From NCBI GenBank assembly GCA_947650365.1, contig CANTAL010000126.1:806001-870000 (forward strand): DNA of 64,000 bases. Reading direction: 5' to 3'. Under the pieces are notes generated by a model. That model worked only from the letters and a program-made list of their open reading frames with translations. It was not told the DNA's origin and made no database searches. Both the position numbers and the translations under genes were made by a program. The DNA is from Chamaelirium japonicum. Lineage: Eukaryota > Streptophyta > Magnoliopsida > Liliales > Melanthiaceae. Below, one piece after another: positions 27,477-40,072 of the stretch (position 1 is its first letter; every line of letters starts with the position of its first letter).

Positions 27477-28069
27477 ATTCTATTTCATTCGTACTTCGTA
27501 CGATGCATTCTAATTCATATGCACAAAGGTATCCATTCTAATTCATTCGTACGATCCATTCTAATTCAGGATCGTACGAATAAATTAGAATGGATACATT
27601 CGTGCGAATGAATTAGAATTGATCATACGAATGAGTAAGAATGGATCGGACGAATGAATTAGAATGGATCGTACAAATGAATTAGAACGGATCAAATGAA
27701 TGAATTAGAATGGTTACATTCATGCGAATGAATTAGAATGGAACGTACGAATGAAGTAGAATGGATCGTATGAATGAATTAGAATGGATACATTCGTGCG
27801 AATGAATTAGAATGGATCGTATTAATGAATTAGAATAGATTGTGTGAATGAATTTGAATGGATCGTACGAATGAATTAGAATGGATACATTCGTGCGAAT
27901 AAATTAGAATGGATTGTATGAATGAATTAGAATGGATCGTACGAATGAATTAGAATCGATCGTACGAATGAATTAGAATAGATTGCGCGAATGAATTAGA
28001 ATGGATCGTGTGAATGAAATAGAATGGATACAAATGAATTAGAATGGATCATATGATTGAATTAGAATG
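27473..28069. repeat. Short minus block followed by a plus block
   Basis: Minus to about 27568, including ATATGCACAAAGG at about 27518, then plus from the irregular joint TTCAGGATCGTACG to 28069. This repeats 23243-23.7 kb. Confidence 0.9.
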
Positions 28070-29137
28070 ATCCATTCTAATTCATTCGCACGAATGTATC
28101 CATTCTAATTCATTCGTACGATCCATTCTAATTCATTCATACGATCCATTCAAATTCATTCGTAAGATCCATTCTAATTCATTCATACGATCCATTCTAA
28201 TTCATTCGTACGATCCATTCTAATTCATTCGCACGAATGTATCCATTCTAGTTCATTCGTACGATCCATTCTAATTCATTCGTACGATCCATTCTAATTC
28301 ATTCGCACTATCCATTCTATTTCATTCGTACGATTCATTCTAATTCATTCGTACGATCCATTCTAATACATTCGTACGATTCATGCTAATTCATTCGCAT
28401 GATCCATTCTAATTCATTCGTACAATCCATTCTTATTCATTCATACGATCCATTCTAATTCATTCACACAATCCATTCTAATTCATTCGTACGATCCATT
28501 CTAATTCGGTGGATCCATTCTAATTCGTTCGGTGGATCCATTCTAATTCGTTCGTACGATCCTTTCGTACGATTCATTCTAATTCATTCGTACGATCCAT
28601 TCTTACTCATTCGTATGATCCATTCTAATTCATTCGTACGATCCATTCTAATTCATTCGTACGATCGATTCTAATTCATTCACACTATCCTTTCTAGTTC
28701 ATTCGTACGATCCATTCTAATTCTTTCGTACGATCCATTCTAATTCATTCGTACGATCCATTCTAATTCATTCGCACAATCTATTCTAATTCATTCATAC
28801 GATCCATTCTAATTCATTCGCACGAATGTATCCATTCTAATTCATTCATACGATCCATTCTACTTCATTCGTACGATCCATTCTAATTCATTCGCATGAA
28901 TGTAACCATTCTAATTTATTCATTTGATCCATTCTAATTCATTCGTCCGATCCATTCTAATTCATTCGTCCGATCCATTCTTACTCATTCGTATGATCAA
29001 TTCTAATTCATTCGCATGAATGTATCCATTCTAATTCATTTGTACGATCCTGAATTAGAATGGATCGTACGAATGAATTAGAATGGATACCTTTGTGCAT
29101 ATGAATTAGAATGGATCATACAAATGAAATAGAATGA
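28070..29137. repeat. Satellite block, minus orientation, with a short plus tail
   Basis: Minus to about 29050 and plus from about 29051 to 29137. Near 28506 two units are replaced by AATTCGGTGGATCC and TTCGGTGGATCC, a local irregularity seen again only near 54676. Confidence 0.9.
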
Positions 29138-30035
29138 TTTCGTACGATCCATTCTTACTCATTCGTATGATCCATTCTAATTCATTCGGACGAATGTATC
29201 CATTCTAATTTATTCGTACGATCCATTCTAATTCATTCGTACAATCCATTCTAATTCATTCGTACGATCCATTCTAATTCATTCGTCCGATCCATTCTAA
29301 TTCATTCGCACGAATGTATCCATTCTAATTCATTCGTACGATCCATTCTAATTCATTCGTACGATCAATTCTAATTCATTCGTAAGATCCATTCTAATTC
29401 ATTCGTACGATCCATTCTAATTCATTCGTACGATCCATTCTAATTCATTCGCACGAATGTATCCATTCTAGTTCATTCGTACGATCCATTCTAATTCATT
29501 CGTACGATCCATTCTAATTCATTCGCACGATCCATTCTAATTCATTCGTATGATCCATTCTTTTTCATTCATACGATCCATTCTAATTCATTCGTACGAT
29601 CCATTCTAATTCATTCGTACAAATGTATCCATTCTAATTCATTCGTACGATCCATTCTAATTCATTCGTACGATCCATTCTAATTCATTCGCACGAATGT
29701 ATCCATTCTAATTCATTCGTACGATCCATTCTAATTCATTCGTACGATCCATTCTAATTAATTTGTATGATCCATTCTAATTCATTCGTATGATCAATTC
29801 TAGTTCATTCGTACGATCCATTCTAATTCATTCGTATGATCCATTCTAATTCATTCGCACGATCCATTCTAATTCATTCATACAATCCATTCTAATTCTT
29901 TCACACGATCCATTCTAATTCATTCGTACGATCCATTCTAATTCATTCGTGCAGTCCATTCTATTTCATTCGTACGATCCATTCTTACTCATTCGTACGA
30001 TCCATTCTAATTCATTCACACGAATGTATCCATTC
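29138..30035 (-). repeat. Satellite block, minus orientation
   Basis: Same order of variants as 18.24-18.75 kb and 25.5-25.9 kb. Ends at a K junction. Confidence 0.92.
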
Positions 30036-30050
30036 GTACGAATGAATTAG
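30011..30050 (+). repeat. K junction
   Basis: Same sequence order as at 14851. Confidence 0.8.
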
Positions 30051-30855
30051 AATAGATTGTACGAATGAATTAGAATGGATCGTACGAATCAATTAGAATG
30101 GATCGTATGAATGAATTAGAATGGATCGTACGAATGAGTTAGAATGGATCGTGCGAATGAAGTAGAATGGATCGTACGAATGAATTAGAATGGATCGTAC
30201 GAATGAACTAGAATGGATACATTCGTGCGAATGAATTAGAATGGATCGTACGAATGAATTAGAATGGATCGCACGAATGAATTAGAATGGATCGTACGAA
30301 TGAATTAGAATGGATCATACGAATGAATTAGAATGGATCATACGAATGAGTAAGAATGGATCGTACGAATGAAATAGAATGGATTGTACGAATGAATTAG
30401 AATGGATCGTACGAATGAATTAGAATGTATCGTGTGAAAGAATTAGAATGGATTGTATGAATGAATTAGAATGGATCATATGAATGAATTAGAATGGATC
30501 GTGCGAATGAATTCGAATGGATCGTACGAATGAATTAGAATGGATCGTACGAATGAATTAGAATGGATACATTCGTGCGAATGAATTAGAATGGATACAT
30601 TCGTGCGAAAGAATTAGAATAGATCGTATGAATTAATTAGAATGGATCCTATGAATGAATTAGAATGGATCGTGCGAATGAATTAGAATGGATCGTACGA
30701 ATGAATTAGAATGGATCATGCTAATGAATTAGAATTGATCGAACGAATGAATTAGCATGGATCGTGCTAATGAATTAGAATGGAACGTACGAATGAATTA
30801 GAATGGATCGTGTGAAAGAATTTGAATAGATTGTATGAATGAATTAGAATGAATT
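30036..30855 (+). repeat. Satellite block, plus orientation
   Basis: Contains an S-like stretch near 30475-30535 that does not turn the array, then a full beta arm before the S' module at 30851. Confidence 0.92.
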
Positions 30856-30911
30856 CGTACGATCCATTCGAATTCATTCGCACGATCCATTCTAATTCAT
30901 TCATACGATCC
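30851..30911 (-). repeat. S' core, beta left, alpha right
   Basis: Inverted core, GAATTCGTACG to CATACGATCC, with full beta markers on the left (30720-30790) and a full alpha series on the right. Confidence 0.85.
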
Positions 30912-31270
30912 ATTCTAATTCATTCATACAATCCATTCTAATTCTTTCACACGATCCATTCTAATTCATTCGTAGGATCCATTCTAATTCATTCGTACAA
31001 TCTATTCTATTTCATTCGTACGATCCATTCTTACTCATTCGTATGATCCATTCTAATTCATTCGGACGAATGTATCCATTCTAATTTATTCGTACGATCC
31101 ATTCTAATTCATTCGTACGATCCATTCTAATTCATTCGTACGATCCATTCTTACTTATTCGTATGATCCATTCTAATTCATTCGTACGATCCATTCTAAT
31201 TCATTCGTACGATCCATTCTAATTCATTCGCACAATCTATTCTAATTCATTCGTACGATCGATTCTAATT

Positions 31271-31292
31271 CATTCGTACGATCGTACGAATG
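31271..31292. repeat. M junction, 22-bp palindrome
   Basis: Same double-core palindrome as at 12501. The TTCCGTACG unit is absent on its left. Confidence 0.82.
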
Positions 31293-31629
31293 AATTAGAA
31301 TGGATCGTACGGAATGAATTAGAATGGATTGTATGAATGAATTAGAATGGATACATTCGTGCGAATGAATTAGAATGGATCATACGAATGAGTAAGAATG
31401 GATCGTACGAATGAAATAGAATGGATTGTACGAATGAATTAGAATGGATAGTACAAATGAATTAGAATGGATCGTACGAATGAATTAGAATGGATCATAC
31501 GAATGAGTAAGAATGGATCGTACGAATGAAATAGAATAGATTGTACGAATGAATTAGAATGGATCCTACGAATGAATTAGAATGGATCGTGTGAAAGAAT
31601 TAGAATGGATTGTATGAGAGAATTAGAAT

Positions 31630-31690
31630 GGATCGTATGAATGAATTAGAATGGATCGTGCGAATGAATTCGAATGGATCGTACGAATTC
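31630..31690 (+). repeat. S core, alpha left, beta right
   Basis: Standard core with full alpha on the left and beta on the right. It lies only 780 bp from the inverted module at 30851, so the two form a large mirror pair. Confidence 0.85.
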
Positions 31691-32064
31691 ATTCTAATTC
31701 ATTCAAACAATCCATTCTAATTCTTTCACACGATCCATTCTAATTCATTCGTACGTTCCATTCTAATTCATTAGCATGATCCATGCAAATTCATTCGTTC
31801 GATCAATTCTAATTCATTAGCACGATCCATTCTAATTCATTCATGCGATCCATTCTAATTCATTCGCACGATCCATTCTAATTTATTCGTATGATACATT
31901 CTAATTCCTTCGTACGATCCATTCTAATTCATTCATACAATCCATTCTAATTCTTTCACACGATCCATTCTAATTCATTCGTACGATCCATTCTAATTCA
32001 TTCGTGCAATCCATTCTATTTCATTCGTACGATCTATTCTTACGCATTCGTACGATCCATTCTA

Positions 32065-32100
32065 ATTCATTCACACGAATGTATCCATTCGTACGAATGA
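32065..32100 (+). repeat. K junction
   Basis: Same as at 30011, about 2.05 kb away, followed by ATTAAAATAG in place of ATTAGAATAG. Confidence 0.8.
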
Positions 32101-33577
32101 ATTAAAATAGATTGTACGAATGAATTAGAATGGATCGTACGAATGAATTAGAATGGATCGTATGAAGGAATTAGAATGGATCGTACAAATGAATTAGAAT
32201 GGATATATTCGTGCAAATGAATTAGAATGGATCGTATGAATGTATTAGAATGGATCGTATGAGTGAATTAGAATGGATCGTACGAATGAATTAGTATGGA
32301 TTGTATGAATGAATTAGAATGGATCGTACGAATGAATTAGAATGGATCGTATGAATGAATTAGAATGGATCGTACGAATGAATTAGAATGGATCATGCGA
32401 ATGAATTAGAATGGATCGTACGAATGAATTAGAATGGATCGTACGAATGAACTAGAATGGATACATTCGTGCGAATGAATTAGAATGGATCGTACGAATG
32501 AATTAGAATGGATCGTACGAATGAATTAGAATGGATCGTACGAATGGATTAGAATGGATCATACAAATGAACTAGAATGGATCGTGCGAATGAATTAGAA
32601 TGGATCGAACGAATAAATTAGAATGGATATATTCGAGCGAATGAATTAGAATAGATCGTAGGAATGAATTAGAATTGATCATACGAATGAATTAGAATGG
32701 ATCGTACGAATGAATTAGAATGGATCGTATGAACGAATTAGAATGGATCATATGAACGAATTAGAATGGATCGTACGAATGAATTAGAATGGATACATTC
32801 GAGCGAATGAATTAGAATGGATCGTACGAATGAATTGGAATAGATCATAGGAATGAATTAGAATGGATCGTGCAAATGAATTAGAATGGATACATTCGTG
32901 CGAATGAATTAGAATGGATCATGCGAATAAATTAGAATGGATCGTACGAATGAATTAGAATGGATATATTTGAACGAATAAATTAGAATGGATCATATGA
33001 ATGAATTAGAATGGATCGTACGAATGAATTAGAATGGATAGTACAAATGAATTAGAATGGATCGTACGAATGAATTAGAATGGATACATTCGTGCGAATG
33101 AATTAGAATGGATCATACGAATGAGTAAGAATGGATCGTACGAATGAAATAGAATGGATTATACAAATGAGTTAGAATGGATACATTCGTGCGAATGAAT
33201 TAGAATGGATCGTATGTACGAATGAATTAGAATGGATACATTCGTGCGAATGAATTAGGATGGATCGTACGAATGAATTAGAATGGATCGTGCGAATGAA
33301 TTAGAATGGATCGTACGAATGAATTAGAATAGATCGTACGAATGAACTAGAATGGATACATTCGTGCGAATGAATTAGAATGGATCGTACGAATGAATTA
33401 GAATAGATCGTACGAATGAATTAGAATGGATCGTACGAATGAATTAGAATGGATGGTACGAATGAAATAGAATGGATTGTGCGAATGAATTAGAATGGAC
33501 CGTACGAATGAATTAGAATGGATACATTCGTGCGAATAAATTAGAATGGATCATACGAATGAGTAAGAATCGATCGT
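32093..33577 (+). repeat. Satellite block, plus orientation
   Basis: Long plus run with several 28-bp units; those at about 32623 and 32786 read ATTCGAGCG. Ends at a damaged joint GATCGTCATTC. Confidence 0.92.
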
Positions 33578-34240
33578 CATTCTAATTCATTCGTATGATC
33601 CATTCTAGTTCATTTGTATCCATTCTATTTCATTCGCACGATCCATTCTAATTCATTCGCGCAATCTATTCTAATTCATTCGTACGATCCATTCTAATTC
33701 ATTCGCACGAATGTATCCATTCTAGTTCATTCGTTCGATCCATTCTAATTCATTCATACAATCCATTCTAATTCATTCGCACGAATGTATCCATTCTAAT
33801 TCATTCGTACGATCCATTCTAATTCATTCACAAAATCTATTCTAATTCATTCATACGATCCATTCTAATTCATTCGCACGAATATATCCATTCTAATTCA
33901 TTCATACGATCCATTCTACTTCATTCGTACTATCCGTTCTAATTCACTCATACGATCCATTCTAATTCATTCATACGATCCATTCTAATTCATTTGCATG
34001 AATATACCCATTCTAATTCATTCGTACGATCCATTCTAATTCCTTCGTACGATACATTCTAATTCCTTCGTACGATCCATTCTAATTCCTTCGTACGATC
34101 CATTCTATTTCATTCGTATGATCCATTCTAATTCCTTCGTACGATCCATTCTAATTCCTTCGTATCCATTCTAATTCACTCATACGATCCATTCTAATTC
34201 ATTCGTACGATCCATTCTAATTCATTCTAATCCATTCGTA
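33578..34240 (-). repeat. Satellite block, minus orientation
   Basis: Carries the CTTCG-type units and a truncated unit near 34164. The right joint is CATTCGTACGAATG. Confidence 0.91.
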
Positions 34241-37200
34241 CGAATGAATTAGAATGGTTCGTACGAATGAATTAGAATGGATCGTACGAAGGAATTATAA
34301 TGGATCGTACGAATGAATTAGAATGGATATATTCGTGCAAATGAATTAGAATGGATCGTATGAATGTATTAGAATGGATCGTATGAGTGAATTAGAATGG
34401 ATCGTACGAATGAATTAGAATGGATCGTATGAATGAATTAGAATGGATACATTCGTGTGAATGAATGAGAATGGATCGTATGAATGAATAAGAATATATT
34501 TTGTGAATGAATTAGAACTGATCGTACGAATGAATTAGAATGCATACATTCGTGCGAATGAATTAGAATGGATTGTATGAATGAATTAGAATGGATCGTA
34601 CGAATGAATTAGAATGGATACGAAGGAATTAGAATGGATCGTACGAAGGAATTAGAATGGATCGTACGAAGGAATTAGAATGGATCGTACGAAGGAATTA
34701 GAATGGATCGTACGAATGAATTAGAATGGATCGTACGAATGAATTAGAATGGTTACATTTGTGCGAATGAATTAGAATGGATCGGACGGAATGAATTAGA
34801 ATGGATTGTATGAATGAATTAGAATGGATACATTCGTGCGAATGAATAAGAATGGATCATACGAATGAGTAAGAATGGATCGTACGAATGAATTAGAATG
34901 GATCTTACAAATGAATTAGAATGGATCGTACGAATAAATTAGAATGGATACATTCGTCCGAATGAATTAGAATGGATCATACGAATGAGTAAGAATGGAT
35001 CGTACGAATGAAATAGAATAGATTGTACGAATGAATTAGAATGGATCCTATGAAAGAATTAGAATAGATCGTGTGAAAGAATTAGAATGGATTAGAATGG
35101 ATCGTACGAATGAATTAGAATGGATACATTCGTGCGAATGAATTAGAATGGATCGGACGAATGAATTAGAATGGATCGTACGAATGAATTAGAATAGATC
35201 AAATGAATGAATTAGAATGGTTACATTCATGCGAATGAATTAGAATGGATCGTACGAATGGATTAGAATGGATCGTACGAATGGATTAGAATGGATACAT
35301 TCGTGCGAATGAATTAGAATGGATTGTATGAATGAATTAGAATGGATCGTACGAATGAATTAGAATGGATCGTGTGAAAGAATTAGAATGGATTGTATGA
35401 ATGAATTAGAATAGATCGTATGAATGAATTAGAATGGATCGTACGAATGAATTAGAATGGATCGTACGAATGAATTAGAATGGATACATTCGCGAATGAA
35501 TTAGAATGGATCGTACGAAAGAATTAGAATGGATCTTACGAATGAATTAGAATGGATCGTACGAATGAATTAGAATGGATACATTTGTGCGAATGAATTA
35601 AAATGGATCGTACGAATGAATTAGAATGGATCGTATGAATGAATTAGAATGGATCGTACGAATGAATTAGAATGGATCGTACGAAGGAATTAGAATGGAT
35701 CGTACGAAAGAATTAGAATGGATATATTCATGCAAATGAATTAGAATGGATCGTATGAATGTATTAGAATGGATCGTATGAGTGAATTAGAATGGATCGT
35801 GCGAATGAATTAGAATGGATCGTACGAATGAATTAGAATGGATCGTACGAATGAATTAGAATGGATCGTACGAATGAACTAGAATGTATCCATTCGTGCG
35901 AATGAAATAGAATGGATCGGACGAATGAATTAGAATGGATCGTACGAATGAATTAGAATGGATCAAATGAATGAATTAGAATGGTTACATTCATGCGAAT
36001 GAATTAGAATGGATCGTACGAATGGATTAGAATGGATCGTACGAATGGATTAGAATGGATACATTCGAGCGAATGAATTAGAATGGATCGTACGAATGAA
36101 TTAGAATGGATCGTACGAATGGATTAGAATGGATCCTACGAATGGATTAGAATAGATACCTTTGTGCATATGAATTAGAATGGATCGTTCGAATGAATTA
36201 GAATGGATCATATTAATGAATTAGAATGGATCGTACGAATGAATTAGAATGGATACATTCGTGCGAATGAATTAGAATGGATCGTGCGAATCAATTAGAC
36301 TGGATCGTGCGAATGAATAAGAATAGATCATACGAATGAATTAGAATGGATCGTATGAATGAATTAGAATGGATCATATTAATGAATTAGAATGGATCGT
36401 ACGAATGAATTAGAATGGATACATTCGTGCGAATGAATTAGAATGGATCGTGCGAATCAATTAGACTGGATCATGCGAATGAATAAGAATAGATCATACG
36501 AATGAATTAGAATGGATCATACGAATGAATTAGAATGAATTAGAATGGATCGTACGAATGAATTAGAATGGATCTTACGAATGAATTAGAATGGATCCTA
36601 CGAATGAATTAGAATGGATCGTATGAATGAATTAGAATGGATCGTACGAATGAATTAGAATGGATACATTCGTGCGAATGAATTAGGATGGATACATTCA
36701 TGCGAAAGAATTGGAATAGATCGTATGAATGAATTAGAATGGATCCTATGAATGAATTAGAATGGATCGTGCGAATGAATTAGAATGGATCGCACGAATG
36801 AATTAGAATGGATCGTACGAATGAATTAGAATGGATCGTACGAATGAATTAGAATGGATCGTGCTAATGAATTAGAATGGATTGGACGAATGAATTAGAA
36901 TGGATCAAATTAATGAATTAGAATGGTTACATTCATACGAATGAATTAGAATGGATCGTACGAATGGATTAGAATGGATCGTACGAATGGATTAGAATGG
37001 ATACATTCGAGCGAATGAATTAGAATGGATCGTACGAATGAATTAGAACGGATCGTACGAATGGATTAGAATGGATCCTACGAATGGATTAGAATGGATA
37101 CCTTTGTGCATATGAATTAGAATGGATCGTACGAATGAATTAGAATGGATCATATTAATGAATTAGAGTGGATCGTACGAATGAATTAGAATGGATACAT

Positions 37201-38494
37201 TCGTGCGAATGAATTAGAATGGATCGTGCGAATCAATTAGACTGGATCGTGCGAATGAATAAGAATAGATCATACGAATGAATTAGAATGGATGGTACGA
37301 ATGAATTAGAATGGATCATATTAATGAATTAGAATGGATCGTACGAATGAATTAGAATGGATAAATTCATGCGAATGAATTAGAATGGATCGTGCGAATC
37401 AATTAGACTGGATCGTGCGAATGAATAAGAATAGATCATACGAATGAATTAGAATGGATCGTACGAATGAATTAGAATGAATTAGAATGGATCGTACGAA
37501 TGAATTAGAATGGATCTTACAAATGAATTAGAATGGATCGTACGAATGAAATAGAATGGATCGTACGAATGAATTAGAATGGATACATTCGTGCGAATGA
37601 ATTAGAATGGATCGGACGAATGAATTAGAATGGATCGTACGAATGAATTAGAATGGATCGTACGAATGAATTAGAATGGATCGTACGAATAAATTAGAAT
37701 GGATACATTCGTCCGAATGAATTAAAATGGATCATACGAATGAGTAAGAATGGATCGTACGAATGAAATAGAATAGATTGTACGAATGTATTAGAATGGA
37801 TTCGTACGAATGAATTAGAATGGATACATTCGTGCGAATGAATTAGAATGGATCGTACCAATGAGTAAGAATGGATCGTACGAATGAAATAGAATGGATT
37901 GTGCGAATGAATTAGAATGGATCATACGAATGAATTAGAATGGATCGTACGAATTAATTAGAATGGATACATTCGTGCGAATGAATTAGAATGGATTGTA
38001 TGGATGAATTAGAATGGATCGTACGAATGAATTAAAATGGATCATACGAATTTATTAGAATGGATCATACAAATGAATTAGAATGGATCGTACGAATGAA
38101 TTTGAATGGATCGTACGAATGAATTAGAATGGATCGTACGAGGGAATTAGAATGGATCGTACGAATGAACTAGAATGGATTAGAATGGATCGTACGAATG
38201 AATTAGAATGGATCATACGAATGAATTAGAATGGATCGTACGAATGAATTAGAATGGATCATACGAATTAATTAGAATGGATCATACGAATGAATTAGAA
38301 TGGATCGTACGAATGAATTAGAATGGATCGTACGAATGAATTAGAATGGATTGTGCGAATGAATAAGAACAGATCGTGCGAATGAATTAGAATGGATCGG
38401 ACGAATGAATTAGAATGGATCGTACGAATGAATTAGAATGGATCAAATGAATGAATTAGAATGGTTACATTCATGCGAATGATTTAGAATGGAT
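34241..38494 (+). repeat. Longest single-orientation satellite block
   Basis: About 4.25 kb without a switch, the longest in the window. It contains the nested 942-bp and 166-bp duplications (36.1-37.5 kb) and many AATGGATTAG variants. Ends at the joint GGATCCAATCC. Confidence 0.93.
36155..37480 (+). repeat. Nested 942-bp and 166-bp duplications
   Basis: The rare unit GATACCTTTGTGCATATG at 36155 recurs at 37097. The marker GCGAATCAATTAGAC lies at 36286, 36452, 37228 and 37394. Spacings are 166 bp within and 942 bp between pairs, so a 166-bp tandem duplication came first and a 942-bp segment containing it was then duplicated. Confidence 0.88.
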
Positions 38495-40017
38495 CCAATC
38501 CATTCTAATTCATTCGCACGATCCATTCTAATTCATTCGTAGGATCCATTCTAATTCATTCGTACGATCTATTCTATTTCATTCATACGATCCATTCTTA
38601 CTCATTCGTATGATCCATTCTAATTCATTCGGACGAATGTATCCATTCTAATTTATTCGTACGATCCATTCTAATTCATTCGTACAATCCATTCTAATTC
38701 ATTCGTACGATCCATTCTAATTCATTCGTCCGATCCATTCTAATTTATTCGCACGAATGTATCCATTTTAATTCATTCGCACGATCTATTCTAATTCATT
38801 CGTACGATCCATTCTAATTCATTCATACGATCCATTCTAATTCATTCGTACGATCCATTCTAATTCATTCGTACAATCTATTCTAATTCATTCGTACGAA
38901 TGGATACATTCGTGTGAATGAATTATAATGGATCATACGAATGAGTAAGAATGGATCGTACGAATGAAATAGAATGGATTGCATGAATGAATTAGAATGG
39001 ATCGTACGAATGAATTAGAATTGATCGTGTGAAACAATTAGAATGGATTGTATGAATGAATTAGAATGGATCATACGAAGGAATTAGAATGGATCGTACG
39101 AATGAATTAGAATGGATCGTACGAATGAATTAGAATAGATCGTACGAATGAATTAGAATGGATCGTACGAATAAATTAGAGGGGATCATGCGAATGAATT
39201 AGAATGGATCGTACGAATGAATTAGAATGGATCGTGCTAATGAATTAGAATTGATCGAACGAATGAATTAGCATGGATCGTGCATTCGTACGATCCATTC
39301 TAATTCATTCGTAAGATCCATTCTAATTCATTCGGACGATCCATTCTAATTCATTCGTACGATCCATTCTAATTCATTCGCACGAATGTATCCATTCTAG
39401 TTCATTCGTACGATCCATTCTAATTCATTCGTACGATCCATTCTAATTCATTCATACGATCTATTCTAATTCATTCATACAATCCATTCTAATTCTTTCA
39501 CACGATCCATTCTAATTAATTCATATGATCCATTCTAATTCATTCGCACAATCCATTCTATTTCATTCGTACGATCCATTCTTACTCATTCGTATGATCC
39601 ATTCTAATTCATTCGCACGAATGAATCCATAATGGATCATACGAATGAGTAAGAATCGATCGTACGAATGAAATAGAATAGATTGTGCGAATGAATTAGA
39701 ATGGCCCGTACGAATGAATTAGAATGGATACATTCGTGCGAATGAATTAGAATGGATCGGACGAATGAATTAGAACTGATCGTACGAATGAATTAGAATG
39801 GATCATACGAATGAATTAGAATGGATCGTACGAATAAATTAGAATGGATACATTCGTCCGAATGAATTAGAATGGATCATACGAATGAGTAAGAATGGAT
39901 CGTACGAATGAAATAGAATAGATTGTACGAATGAATTAGAATGGATCCTACGAATGAATTAGAATAGATCGTGTGAAAGAATTAGAATGGATTGTATGAA
40001 TGAATTAAAATGAATTC
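38495..40017. repeat. Four satellite blocks
   Basis: Minus to 38897, plus to 39283, minus to 39629, plus to 40017. The joint at 39283 is TGCATTCGTACG and the one at 39630 is AATCCATAATGG. The last plus block is an alpha arm. Confidence 0.9.
38885..38920 (-). repeat. K' junction
   Basis: TTCATTCGTACGAATGG followed by a 28-bp unit with GTGTG, as at 1351. Confidence 0.8.
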
Positions 40018-40072
40018 GTACGATCCATTCGAATTCATTCACATGATCCATTCTAATTCATTCATACGATCC
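40012..40072 (-). repeat. S' core between two alpha arms
   Basis: Inverted core flanked on both sides by alpha arms. The right arm is one 23-bp unit shorter than the left, judging by the mirrored 28-bp unit at about 40320 against 39721. Confidence 0.86.

Larger units (their letters stand above)
25200..27990. repeat. 4.2-4.3-kb offset duplication, copy 2
   Basis: Corresponding markers at 25331, 26515, 27520, 27416 and about 27567. The offset shrinks stepwise from 4313 to 4229 as units were lost or gained. Confidence 0.85.
30856..32092. repeat. Three satellite blocks
   Basis: Minus 30856-31282, plus to 31684, minus to 32092. In order the boundaries are S', M, S and K, so all main junction classes lie within 1.3 kb. 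Confidence 0.91.

Noticed and set aside
27414..27611. Open frame of 65 codons on the plus strand
   Set aside because: Runs through an S module and two strand switches. The peptide is satellite-derived on both sides.
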